A stretch of DNA of 64,000 bases from Magnetaquicoccus sp039908525. GTDB taxonomy: Bacteria; Pseudomonadota; Magnetococcia; Magnetococcales; Magnetaquicoccaceae. Under the pieces are notes generated by a model. That model made no database searches. It saw only the letters and a program-made list of their open reading frames with translations, and was not told the origin of the DNA. This document shows positions 18,237-26,382 of this stretch, piece after piece; position 1 is the first letter of the stretch; each line of letters starts with the position of its first letter. A program made the translations under genes and the position numbers. The DNA lies in the NCBI GenBank assembly GCA_039908525.1, contig JAMOAY010000018.1, positions 1-64,000 of the forward strand, written 5' to 3'.

Positions 18237-18345
18237 CAGATCATACCTATGACCATCCAGGGGACCGACACCGCCCCGGCAACATACCGCCAAGTGGGCC
18301 CGGAGTCAACCATGCAACCGCTTTGGCACCCCCGCATGCCGACCG

Positions 18346-19185
18346 TCAGGAGTGGCGCTCGCCGACCTTGGACGACAGGCTTCCCCCCTCGGCAGCCCCG
18401 CCGACCGGCAGATTGGCCAATGGATCGCCCAACGCGGCAAACTGGCTGGCGATGAACGGATCCTGAAGAAATATCCGCCATTTTTGATGGAATTTCCGCC
18501 ACATATGAGGATCCTCCATCAGCCCGGCAAAGAGGCTGGTGGTGTTGCTGATATGCCATATGTAACGGCTGACCTCCCGCAGCGAAAGCAGCTCCATGCG
18601 ATACCCGGCCTGCAGATAGTGGCCCACCGTGATATGCCCCTGTCGGGAAAAATTGTAGCCCATTCTGCTCAACACCGATTTCCGGGTCAGCAGAAAGTGC
18701 AGCATCAGACGCCCCCCGGCATCTTTCCCGGTGGGATGGCGGCGATGCCGGAACGACTGCCACAGATCACCCACCCGTTTTCTCCAGGGCCGAAACGGGT
18801 TGGCCTCCCGGGCCAGGGTGCCCAGGGCATCCAGCCCCTCCTGCTCCATGCGACCAAACAGCTCTTCGTCCCAGCCCATTTTCAGACAGATGGTATCGCT
18901 GTGCAGGATGACCACCCGGTCGTGACGGGCGGCCGCCAACCCCACATCCAGGGCCTCAAAATGGCGGTAGGCCCCCTGCAGGGCGGGCTCGAAAGGGAGC
19001 AGGCGCAGAGTCGGAAATTCGGCAAACAGGGCCAGATCCTCCGGACCGGGCTCCGGGTCGTGATGAATCAGCAGGATCTCGGGCGTACCGGTGCAAAAGC
19101 GGTGCAGGGCATGCAGAGTCAGGCGGGTGATGGCCGGGGTGCGGTAGTGGGGAACGATCAGACTGTACGCAAGAGACATGTTCAC
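18346..19185 (-). CDS. Glycosyltransferase-like protein (GT-A fold)
   Basis: 279 residues. The opening LAYSLIVPHYRTPAITRLTL and the later VVILHSDTICLKMGWDEEL resemble family 2 glycosyltransferases, where HSDT stands in the place of the donor-binding DxD region. The C-terminal half (residues about 150-279) is not one I recognise. It is in the polysaccharide group, transcribed toward msbA with a 110-base gap. Acceptor and donor are unknown. Confidence 0.65.
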   Translation of the reverse strand: MNMSLAYSLIVPHYRTPAITRLTLHALHRFCTGTPEILLIHHDPEPGPEDLALFAEFPTLRLLPFEPALQGAYRHFEALDVGLAAARHDRVVILHSDTICLKMGWDEELFGRMEQEGLDALGTLAREANPFRPWRKRVGDLWQSFRHRRHPTGKDAGGRLMLHFLLTRKSVLSRMGYNFSRQGHITVGHYLQAGYRMELLSLREVSRYIWHISNTTSLFAGLMEDPHMWRKFHQKWRIFLQDPFIASQFAALGDPLANLPVGGAAEGGSLSSKVGERHS

Positions 19186-19210
19186 ACTCCCATCGGTGGT
19201 CAGCGGCCTT

Positions 19211-19308
19211 GATCATCGTTTGGGCCGCAACGGGGGCTTCGCCCCCGACCCCACCAGGGGCTTTGCCCCTGGACCCCACCGGGGGGAATAATTTCCCCCG
19301 GCCCCCCT
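19211..19308. repeat. GC-rich multi-hairpin intergenic repeat, copy B
   Basis: After GATCATCGTTTGGGCCGCAA come three successive stems: GGGGGCTTCGCCCCC, AGGGGCTTTGCCCCT, and GGGGGGAATAATTTCCCCC. The blocks are joined by GACCCCACC / GGACCCCACC linkers. It lies between two same-strand genes and is almost identical in plan to copy E. Confidence 0.85.
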
Positions 19309-19348
19309 GATATTTTGTCTTGGCTTACGTGGGAAGCTTCCCGCCGCA

Positions 19349-20011
19349 TCACCCCTTTTTGACCAGATATCCGTAAAAATTGGTGGTCAGATAGGGCTCA
19401 ATATCCTGGGCGCGTTCAAACTCCGGATGCTCCTGCAGATGGCGACGCAAGGCCACCAGAGGACCGCCCCCCTGACGAAATTTCTTGAAATTCAGTACAT
19501 CCACCAGGGTATCTTCCATGATCATCGCCTGCCCCGGACTGACCATGGGCGCATACAACGCCAGCTCCTTGCTCACATGCTCGGCGTGATGATTGGAATC
19601 CACCACCAGGGCACAGCGGCGCCCGGCCACCAGGGAGACAACCTGTTGATGGATCTCCGGAGAGGTGGTATCCCCCACCAGGAAGGTGACGATGGGGATG
19701 GCAGGACGCGGCCGGACGCCAATATCCACCGACACGATGGACTCGATCCCGGCCAGATGGGCAAAAGAGGCCATGAAAGAGGCACTCCCCCCCAGATAGG
19801 AGCCCAACTCCACCACCACCTGGGGGCGGCAACGGCACAACAGTGCCTGAATGGCAAAACAGTCGGACGGAAACTTGACCACCTGCACCCCACCCCAGGC
19901 ATTGATCGCCTGACGGTCGTCCCGACGGTTCAGGGCGGCCTTGACCGCCCATTTCCTCAACCATCCTACCCTTGGAAACTCCACCATCGCCCCCCTTTTT
20001 CCAGACACCAA
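19349..20011 (-). CDS. CmcI-like methyltransferase (cephalosporin hydroxylase family)
   Basis: 220 residues, or 212 if MVEFPRVGWL at 19987 is used. The SAM-binding region reads PQVVVELGSYLGGSASFMASFA, then IVSVDIG, and further on ALVVDSNHHAEHVSKELALY and MIMEDTLVDVLNF. This matches the CmcI/rhamnosyl O-methyltransferase family, which often O-methylates sugars of surface polysaccharides. Metal binding by the late Asp/Glu/His residues is a family trait. Context supports a glycan substrate. Confidence 0.78.
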   Translation of the reverse strand: MVSGKRGAMVEFPRVGWLRKWAVKAALNRRDDRQAINAWGGVQVVKFPSDCFAIQALLCRCRPQVVVELGSYLGGSASFMASFAHLAGIESIVSVDIGVRPRPAIPIVTFLVGDTTSPEIHQQVVSLVAGRRCALVVDSNHHAEHVSKELALYAPMVSPGQAMIMEDTLVDVLNFKKFRQGGGPLVALRRHLQEHPEFERAQDIEPYLTTNFYGYLVKKG

Positions 20012-20030
20012 ACCCCTGAAACCCTGCCCT

Positions 20031-20726
20031 TCATCCCTGTTTCACCGCACTGACCACCAGACCCCGTGCGTACACCGAGGCCGCCGAGCCCGCCATCTGC
20101 CAAAAGAGCTGCTCCTCCGCCGTCACAGCCCGCTGCCGTTTCAGCCGACAATACAGCTGTTGGGGAAACCCCAGGAGTCGCTCATACAGATGTTTCGGCG
20201 CCGACTCCGCCCGCGGATGCAGCCGGATATTCTTGAAACCCAGCAGCGACAGGATAAGGTAGAGCTGCGGGAATGACCAGGGAGAGATGTGCATGTGAGA
20301 GCCGGGCCGGATCCTGCCCACCAGATTCGGAAAACTGGGAAAAAAACCCCGCAGCAGATACTGCAGTCTGGCCCCCGGATACCAGACGTTCGGGGTGGTG
20401 ACAATCAGCATCCCGCCCGGATGAAGGTGTTCCCTGGCCGACTGCAAAAAGGTGGCGGGAGAGAACAGATGTTCGATCCCTTCGCAGCTGACGATACAGT
20501 CGTAGGCGCCAAACCCGTCCGGAATGCCCGCATTCAGATCCTGTCCGGCAAACCGGCGGTAGCGCGCCGGGTCCGCACCATACAGATCCAGGCCATCCAC
20601 AGAATACCCTTCCCCCAACGCCTCCGGCAACCAACCGGAACCGGAGGGGGCATCCAAAAGGGTCTGCGGAGCCTGCTGCCGAATCAGCTCCACGACCAGA
20701 GGTTGGTAGGGTTTCGTCCGTTCCAT
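20031..20726 (-). CDS. Class I SAM-dependent methyltransferase
   Basis: 231 residues. The SAM motif is LLDAPSGSGWLPEAL, in which the usual second glycine region is altered. The acidic strand VDGLDLYG, the motif YDCIVSCEGIEHL, and the late GGMLIVTTPNVWYPGARLQYLL are typical of methyltransferase domain 11/23 proteins. The C-terminus has an aromatic patch (HMHISPWSFPQLYLILSLLG). It is 19 bases from the CmcI-like gene and probably in the same transcript. The substrate is unknown. Confidence 0.75.
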   Translation of the reverse strand: MERTKPYQPLVVELIRQQAPQTLLDAPSGSGWLPEALGEGYSVDGLDLYGADPARYRRFAGQDLNAGIPDGFGAYDCIVSCEGIEHLFSPATFLQSAREHLHPGGMLIVTTPNVWYPGARLQYLLRGFFPSFPNLVGRIRPGSHMHISPWSFPQLYLILSLLGFKNIRLHPRAESAPKHLYERLLGFPQQLYCRLKRQRAVTAEEQLFWQMAGSAASVYARGLVVSAVKQG

Positions 20727-20759
20727 CGCGTCCGCCTCGCTCCATCCACGCCCTGTCCG

Positions 20760-21185
20760 TCATTTCAAGGTGGACAGATAGGCGATGAGATCCCTGCGGT
20801 TGGCCGCACTCACGATCCCTTCAAAGGCCAACGGATGGCCCGCATCCCGCTGGGACATCCGGGTCATGGGGATGAAACGGCCCGGATCCGTGATGAAACG
20901 GTCCAGGTGGGCCTCATCCCAGACAAACGGCGACTCCCGCGCAATCGCCAGAAAGGCCGCACTGTAGGCAAACCCCACCGAACCGGCCGGCCGCTGGACG
21001 ATCCCCCACAAAAAAGGCCCCTTCCGGTGCTGCCGGTTGGCACTCAAATCGTGACAGATGGCACAATTGTTCTCCGCCAACCGGTGCCCCATCTCCACAT
21101 CGGGCCAAATACGCGCCCAGACACCGAACAACAACGCAGCACCGGCCAGTATCAGGACTCCCCACAGGAGCCATCGGATCTGCAT
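20760..21185 (-). CDS. Membrane-anchored class I cytochrome c
   Basis: 141 residues with an uncleaved-looking N-terminal membrane segment (about residues 5-24) and one haem-binding motif CAICH (41-45). The distal ligand is probably one of the methionines in PMTRM. The order (CxxCH early, Met late, RRDLIAYLSTL at the end) is that of the mitochondrial-type CycM/c-552 family: periplasmic electron carriers tethered to the inner membrane. 33 bases separate it from the next gene, a methyltransferase, with no functional link apparent. Confidence 0.88.
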   Translation of the reverse strand: MQIRWLLWGVLILAGAALLFGVWARIWPDVEMGHRLAENNCAICHDLSANRQHRKGPFLWGIVQRPAGSVGFAYSAAFLAIARESPFVWDEAHLDRFITDPGRFIPMTRMSQRDAGHPLAFEGIVSAANRRDLIAYLSTLK

Positions 21186-21220
21186 CTCAACCTCCTGCTG
21201 GCAATTGTATCACACCGACC

Positions 21221-21340
21221 TCGATCATCGTCAGGGCGTGTTGACATTCCGTCTCGTTTCGGGGCTTCGCCCCGTGCCCCACCAGAGGGCTTCGCCCTCT
21301 GGACACCCACCGGGGGCCGTGACGGCCCCCGGACCCCGGC
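21221..21340. repeat. GC-rich multi-hairpin intergenic repeat, copy C
   Basis: Begins GATCATCG at 21223 like copy B, followed by a 30-base unrelated stretch. Then come the stems GGGGCTTCGCCCC, AGAGGGCTTCGCCCTCT and GGGGGCCGTGACGGCCCCC with CCACC linkers. The stem positions change together on both arms compared with the other copies, which preserves pairing. It lies between two minus-strand genes. Confidence 0.82.
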
Positions 21341-21422
21341 AAAAATTTTTGAATATCATACAATGCCCAGCGTGGTTGGGGGAGGCCGTTCCCCGTCTCC
21401 CCCAACCACACAGACCATCCGC

Positions 21423-22316
21423 TCAGCGGACGGGCAGACCAAACAACCGGTTCATCCGGCCTTTCTGCTCATCCGTCAAACGGGCGAACAGCTCCTTGAA
21501 ACCCTCCAAAACCAGCTTGCGCTTGTCGGTCAGTTGGCTGACCTGCTGCATGCGCGCCTCGGCAATCGCCATGGCCGAATCCGGCATGGCCGACCCACGG
21601 CCCAACCCGCCAAAGGCATGGGTCAAAGCCAATACCGCATCGGCATACCCCTTCCACACACCTTCCTGCTCCGGGGTGATGGCCACCTGCGCCTTCAGGA
21701 ACGCGAGGCTCTGCTCCACCATGAAAGGGTGATCCCCCAGCAGGGTGGGATCCATCGACCGCATCCCCATGGGCATCCCTGCGGGCATTCCCGTGGAACC
21801 ACAGACACGGCATGTTTTCTGCGCCCCCTGTTGACGATCCATGGAGCAGCCTTTGCCCGGTCCACCCGCGCCACCCTGGCGGCAATGCTTGCAACAACCC
21901 TGTGGCTCCCCCGCCTTGTGCTGCGCGCACATTTTGCACGACTTCTGCGGCGCCTGCCCGGGTCCGTTCGGACCCCCCATCATCCCCGGACCGTTCGGAC
22001 CCCCCATCATCCCCGGACCGTTCGGACCCCCCATCATCCCCGGACCGTTCGGACCCCCCATCATCCCGGGACCGTTCGGACCCCCCATCATCCCGGGACC
22101 GCGCGGAGGCGCCATGCGCTCCGCCCCCGGCTGGCCGGCCACGGCCCCCGGCTGCTGTGCCCCGCTCATGGCGGCGTGATCATGGTCTGTATGGGCCGCC
22201 TGACCTGCCGTCGCCCCCTGCACATCCGCCGCCACCGCCAGGCTGCCACCGGCAACCATCACCCCACCCCAAACAGCAACCGCCGCCAACCACCGTATCA
22301 CCCTCTTCCCGTTCAT
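21423..22316 (-). CDS. Cys-rich, Spy-like (LTxxQ) periplasmic protein with GPGMMGGPN repeats
   Basis: 297 residues from MNGKRVIRWLAAVAV; an earlier frame start adds an implausible leader. A Sec signal (cleavage near AVAA, residue 30) is followed by a His/Met patch. Five tandem 9-residue GPGMMGGPN units come next. Then there are eight cysteines in CKMC, CCKHC, C and CRVC groups, and a helical C-terminal domain with LTDKR and LTDEQ motifs. The last part fits the Spy/CpxP periplasmic chaperone family. The Met-rich repeats and cysteines suggest metal (for instance copper) binding, which is an inference. Confidence 0.75.
   Translation of the reverse strand: MNGKRVIRWLAAVAVWGGVMVAGGSLAVAADVQGATAGQAAHTDHDHAAMSGAQQPGAVAGQPGAERMAPPRGPGMMGGPNGPGMMGGPNGPGMMGGPNGPGMMGGPNGPGMMGGPNGPGQAPQKSCKMCAQHKAGEPQGCCKHCRQGGAGGPGKGCSMDRQQGAQKTCRVCGSTGMPAGMPMGMRSMDPTLLGDHPFMVEQSLAFLKAQVAITPEQEGVWKGYADAVLALTHAFGGLGRGSAMPDSAMAIAEARMQQVSQLTDKRKLVLEGFKELFARLTDEQKGRMNRLFGLPVR
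21964..22098. repeat. 27-bp tandem repeat, five units, in the Spy-like gene
   Basis: Five direct copies begin at 21964, 21991, 22018, 22045 and 22072, each encoding GPGMMGGPN on the minus strand. Units are almost identical. The last two differ from the first three by CCCCGGA to CCCGGGA. The number of units could vary between strains by slippage. Confidence 0.92.
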
Positions 22317-22626
22317 ATCTTTCTCTCCGTTCTGTTTGAATGCCTGCCTTGCCACGCAGCATGGCAAGACCCTGCCCTCTCCCCGTTCACAGTGGCCAAC
22401 AATGCCTGAAACTTCCTCCTTGTCAAAGAGTATTATTGCAACTCCGACGGAAATTTTCTCCCAGACGCCTGCAGTCCGGCTGAAACAGATTCATGAACAG
22501 ACAGTTGCACCCGAAAACTCCCGTTGCGCCATTTTGTTCCTTGCATCGTACCGCACCCTCCCGCTACCGTGCGGGTGCGGGGCAGCCCGTCGCCCGCCAT
22601 TCCCCCTATCGAGAGGCAGTCACACC
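22317..22626. other. Intergenic region between the Spy-like gene and a small plus-strand gene
   Basis: 310 bases between divergent genes. The minus strand holds TTGACA (22426-22421) and, 17 bases on, ATTGTT (22403-22398), a possible but weak promoter for the Spy-like gene. The plus strand contains a short CCGCTACCGTGCGGG hairpin near 22560. I see no RNA gene and no open frame of note. Confidence 0.4.
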
Positions 22627-22806
22627 ATGACCATGCAACTGACACCCGAACGGATCACCGAGCTGCTGATCGAGTTTGCCGTGACCAAACTCCAGGCGGG
22701 GGTTGCGCCGGGGGTCGTCGAACAGGAGTTGATCCGGCAGGGGGCACAAACAGAGGTGGCCAAACTCCTGGTCAGCAAGGCACTGGACAGCCTCAAGCCC
22801 ATCTGA
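22627..22806 (+). CDS. Small hypothetical protein (59 residues)
   Basis: Starts MTMQLTPERITELLIEFAV and ends SKALDSLKPI. It looks like a compact three-helix domain with no signal or membrane segment. The ATG at 22627 is preceded by a GAGAGGC stretch. A longer in-frame opening upstream reads as low-complexity and is not used. No family recognised; the gene is isolated between two oppositely oriented genes. Confidence 0.55.
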   Translation: MTMQLTPERITELLIEFAVTKLQAGVAPGVVEQELIRQGAQTEVAKLLVSKALDSLKPI

Positions 22807-22821
22807 GCACACCCGCCCCGC

Positions 22822-23493
22822 TCACCACCCCTGGCAACTGGCCCGTACCTTGGCATAGTTCTGCGGCGTGTCAATCTCCGCCTGCGCCGCCTTCTGGTAT
22901 CTGTCCAGCCGCTCGATCTCTTTGCGCACCTTCTGATCCAGTCTCTGCAACACCTCTTGTTGCGTCTGCTTGGGGTTGCCGCTCAACAGTGGCCGCACCC
23001 CGCGGGCAAGCTCCTGCAAATGGTCACGCCAGTCCGACAGATGGCGCTCCTGGTGGGCGTTGAGAACCTGCACATGCTCCATCTCGTGTCGATAGATGGC
23101 CTGATATTCACAACTGCCCGCCGGATAGGCGTTGGCAATGTAGATTTTTGTCTCGGGATAGGTAAGCAACAACGACAGTTTACGCAAATAGAGACAGCGA
23201 GAGCGCCGATCCTCCGCCCCGCTCACCTCGAAATGGACCGTCAGGGTGTGGGACAGCTGCGAGGCGGTCAGGCCGATGGGATGGTGCAGAGCCCGGGCGT
23301 TGTCCTGGATCCACGCCCGGGAACGACTGTCATCAACGAACGGCCTGGTCTGCTCAAACCGGACATCCACCTGCACCGGCTTGTCCCGTGGAGGGCAGGC
23401 CGACTGTTCCAGAGCGGCAGACTGCCCTGCCACCCCCAGGAAGGCAACTCCAACCGACAGTCGCCACGCCACCCACCACCCGCTCTGTTTCAT
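22822..23493 (-). CDS. Exported HExxH-containing protein, probable zincin-like hydrolase
   Basis: 223 residues from MKQSGWWVAWRLSVGVAF; the ATG overlaps the kinase stop (ATGA), which fixes the start. It has a Sec signal ending near GQSAA, then CPP. At about residues 133-137 lies HEMEH, the zinc-binding HExxH pattern of metalloproteases, in the setting YRHEMEHVQVLNAH, reminiscent of DUF922-type proteins. A long Gln/Lys/Glu-rich helix follows. Catalysis is not proven. Four cysteines could form disulfides in the periplasm. The overlap suggests a link to the adjacent sensor kinase. Confidence 0.68.
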   Translation of the reverse strand: MKQSGWWVAWRLSVGVAFLGVAGQSAALEQSACPPRDKPVQVDVRFEQTRPFVDDSRSRAWIQDNARALHHPIGLTASQLSHTLTVHFEVSGAEDRRSRCLYLRKLSLLLTYPETKIYIANAYPAGSCEYQAIYRHEMEHVQVLNAHQERHLSDWRDHLQELARGVRPLLSGNPKQTQQEVLQRLDQKVRKEIERLDRYQKAAQAEIDTPQNYAKVRASCQGW

Positions 23494-26255
23494 GCCCCCC
23501 CCGCTGCCCCCCTGCCCGTGGCCTGATGGACGATCCTGCACAACTGGTTGCGCTGCATGGGACGATCCAGGCAATAAACACCCGGAACCTGCTCCAGACG
23601 CTGCCGCTGCTCCGAAGGCAGGTTGCTGAACAGAATGATGGGCAACCCGACCCGTTCGGTCTCCGCACGCAAACGCGCAATCTCCTCCGCGCCCCCCACA
23701 CCCGAACCGACACACTCCAGACAGACAAAATCCCAGGCTTCGCTCCGACACCGATCCCGCAATTCGCCAGGGGTCTGACAATGGCCCAATTCACTGACCT
23801 CCAGCCCCAGAGAGATCAACAGCTTTTTCAAGATCAATCGATTGACCGGATTCTTGCCGATCACCACCGTCTTCAAGCCACTGGGCAAAGGCAGTACCCC
23901 CTCCACGCTGCCCGCCGCAAGAGGCAATCCGAAGGGGATGGTCACCGAAAACACACTCCCCTCGTTCAAACGGCTTGTGAGCCGGATCTGTCCACCCATC
24001 AGCTCGATCAACCGCTTGGCAATGGTCAACCCCAGCCCCGTCCCCTCATAGCAACGAGAGGCGGAGCTGTCCACCTGCATGAAAAGATCGAAAATGCTCT
24101 GCTGTTTCTCCTCCGCAATGCCGATCCCGGTATCCGTCACCGTGAAACAGACCGCGCCCGGCGCAAGGCAGCGGCCAACATCCAGGTTCACCCGCAGGCT
24201 GATCTGCCCCACCGAGGTGAACTTGATGGCGTTGTGCAGAATATGCTGCAAGATCTGTCGCAGACGCACCGGATCCCCCTTGACCCTTTCGGGCACCCCC
24301 TCCTCGATCTGACAGGAGAATTGCAGCCCCTTGTCAGCCACCTGCTCCGCCACGCTCTCCCCCAACGCATTCACCAACGCCGGCAGATCAAAAAAGCTTT
24401 TTTCCAGAGTGAACTGCTCGCTGTCAACCTTGGAGAGATCCAGCAGATCGGAGATCAGGGCCGCCAGGCGTGCCGCACTCTCCTGAATGGTGTGCAGATA
24501 TTTTTTCTGGCTCTTGCTCAGGGTGCCGAACTCCATGTCCAGCAACAGGGCGGTGCAACCGGTGATGGTGTTGAGGGGAGTGCGCAACTCATGGGAGATG
24601 TTGGACAGAAAATCGCTTTTGACCTGATTGACGCTCTCCGCCGCCTCCTTGGCCTGATGCAGGGCCCGTTCCATGGCGATACGCGGCGAAATATCCTCCT
24701 TGATGGCCAGATAAAAGGTGCTTCGGGACGGGTTCGCGCCCGACTCGCCGGGCAGAGCCTGTTCCGGGGCGTGGATATGGGAGATGGTGTTCAGCTCCCA
24801 ATAGACGGTGCCATCCTTGCGGCGGTTGCTCAACTCCCCATGCCAGACCTGGCCACTGGAGATGGTTTTCCACAGGGATTGATAGGTGGCCGGCGGCGTC
24901 TCCCCCGATTGCAACAGGCGGGGATTCTGTCCCACCAACTCCTCGACCGTATAGCCCGTCAATCGGGTGCACTGTCTGTTCACATAGACGATCTTTCCCG
25001 TCAGATCACAGATCATCACCGCCGCCGGGCTCTGTTCCACCGCCTGGGAGAGTTTGCGCACCTCCAACTCCGCCCGCTTGCGCTCCTCCAACTCTGCCTG
25101 CAGCGTGTCCCGGGTTTGAACGATCTCCTCGGTCAGGGAGTGAAAGCGCTCCCGCAACAGGGTCAATTCATCCCGAACCATCTCACGCCCCTCCCGCAGG
25201 CGACTGCCCAGCACAGTCCTGGAAAACTCCATGATTTCAGAGGTAACCTGACGGATGGTGTGGGTGACCCACAGCAGGATGAGCAGGCAGACCAGGCTCA
25301 ACACCGACGCCCCGATCAGCCGCTGCTGCCGCTCCGCCTGCAGGATGGAGCGGGTCAAGGAGTCGAAGGAGTCTGCCGAAACCAGGGTGATCATCTGCAG
25401 CAGCAGATCCGAGGCCCCGTAATCGAAGAAGGACTGACCGGCCACCAGATAATTGCCCAGCAGCTGTTCCAGCGAAACACCCGGCGGGGCAATCTGCGGT
25501 TTGTTGCTGGCGATGATGCGCTGCCGCCCCCCCTCCAGCAGGGCAACCACCCCCACATACTGGCCACCCACCCCCTGGGCGCTGGACAAGAAGGGGCCAT
25601 CCAGCGGGGTGGCCAGCATGAGCATGGCCCGCGGCTGCCCATCCCGTCCCGGCACATACTCCGACGTGAGCAGAAACAGGGTGCCATCCACCGAGGTGAT
25701 GAACGGTTGGGCGTGGCTCAGCTGGCACCACTGCGAGGCGGGCTCCAGCAAAGAGGGCGGCGGGGGCTCCTGTTGCCCCCGGTACACCTCGCGCACCCGA
25801 CCGCTAACATCCATGAGCAGGACATAGCGCAGTGGGATCATGCCCCGCAACACCGAGGCCTTCGGCAACCAGCCCGGCGCCTCATGATGAAACAAAATCT
25901 TGGTGTAGGGAGAGACGGTCCCTCCCCCACGTCCCTCTGCCTCCCCGGCGAGCGGCCCATTCCCTTCCGGGATACGACCGGCGGCCGCCGTGCCGCCGGA
26001 GTCCCGCTGTTCCAGATACTCCAACAGATTGCGCTGGGCAACCAGCAGGTTGACCGCCTGATGGTGCATCTTGACATGTTGTTCAAAAACAACGCGATTG
26101 ATCTCGGTATTCTCCCCGACGATCTCCTTCAACCGCTCCTGGAAAATGGCATGCAGGTGGCGGGTCTGCCAGTGGTCCAACAGCAACCAGGTGGAGAGAC
26201 CCACCAGGAGTGTGGCCAGCAGAGCCTTCAGGGTAATGGGAAATCGATGCAACAT
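23490..26255 (-). CDS. Membrane sensor histidine kinase with PAS and degenerate receiver
   Basis: 921 residues from MLHRFPITLKALLATLLVG (ATG; a TTG four codons earlier is the alternative). Order: membrane helix (about 8-25), large periplasmic domain (to about 310), second membrane helix, coiled coil, PAS domain (AVEQSPAAVMICD... LTGYTVEELVGQNP) with a following PAC-like part, DHp (LSNISHELRTPLN, near 545), ATPase domain (HNAIKF, DTGIGI, GTGLGL) and a C-terminal receiver-like domain. In the latter the phosphoacceptor strand reads DFVCLECVG, with Glu in place of the usual Asp. It senses an unknown periplasmic signal; the stop overlaps the HExxH gene. Confidence 0.88.
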   Translation of the reverse strand: MLHRFPITLKALLATLLVGLSTWLLLDHWQTRHLHAIFQERLKEIVGENTEINRVVFEQHVKMHHQAVNLLVAQRNLLEYLEQRDSGGTAAAGRIPEGNGPLAGEAEGRGGGTVSPYTKILFHHEAPGWLPKASVLRGMIPLRYVLLMDVSGRVREVYRGQQEPPPPSLLEPASQWCQLSHAQPFITSVDGTLFLLTSEYVPGRDGQPRAMLMLATPLDGPFLSSAQGVGGQYVGVVALLEGGRQRIIASNKPQIAPPGVSLEQLLGNYLVAGQSFFDYGASDLLLQMITLVSADSFDSLTRSILQAERQQRLIGASVLSLVCLLILLWVTHTIRQVTSEIMEFSRTVLGSRLREGREMVRDELTLLRERFHSLTEEIVQTRDTLQAELEERKRAELEVRKLSQAVEQSPAAVMICDLTGKIVYVNRQCTRLTGYTVEELVGQNPRLLQSGETPPATYQSLWKTISSGQVWHGELSNRRKDGTVYWELNTISHIHAPEQALPGESGANPSRSTFYLAIKEDISPRIAMERALHQAKEAAESVNQVKSDFLSNISHELRTPLNTITGCTALLLDMEFGTLSKSQKKYLHTIQESAARLAALISDLLDLSKVDSEQFTLEKSFFDLPALVNALGESVAEQVADKGLQFSCQIEEGVPERVKGDPVRLRQILQHILHNAIKFTSVGQISLRVNLDVGRCLAPGAVCFTVTDTGIGIAEEKQQSIFDLFMQVDSSASRCYEGTGLGLTIAKRLIELMGGQIRLTSRLNEGSVFSVTIPFGLPLAAGSVEGVLPLPSGLKTVVIGKNPVNRLILKKLLISLGLEVSELGHCQTPGELRDRCRSEAWDFVCLECVGSGVGGAEEIARLRAETERVGLPIILFSNLPSEQRQRLEQVPGVYCLDRPMQRNQLCRIVHQATGRGAAGGA

Positions 26256-26382
26256 GCCGCCAACCAATCCCAGAAGAACGGCACAAACCCCTCACAGCCA
26301 TCCCAAGAGTTTGCCCAATCGGTTCATCAACGGCTGCCCGCCCCCTCTCCCGGCCAAAACCGGCGGGCGGCAGCGACACCCC

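Noticed and set aside
21964..22098. Possible CRISPR array (27-bp repeated units)
   Set aside because: The units are contiguous without spacers and encode a protein repeat.
20289..22409. Plus-strand open frame of about 700 codons
   Set aside because: It crosses three minus-strand genes and copy C of the repeat, with low-complexity composition. It is a shadow of high GC.
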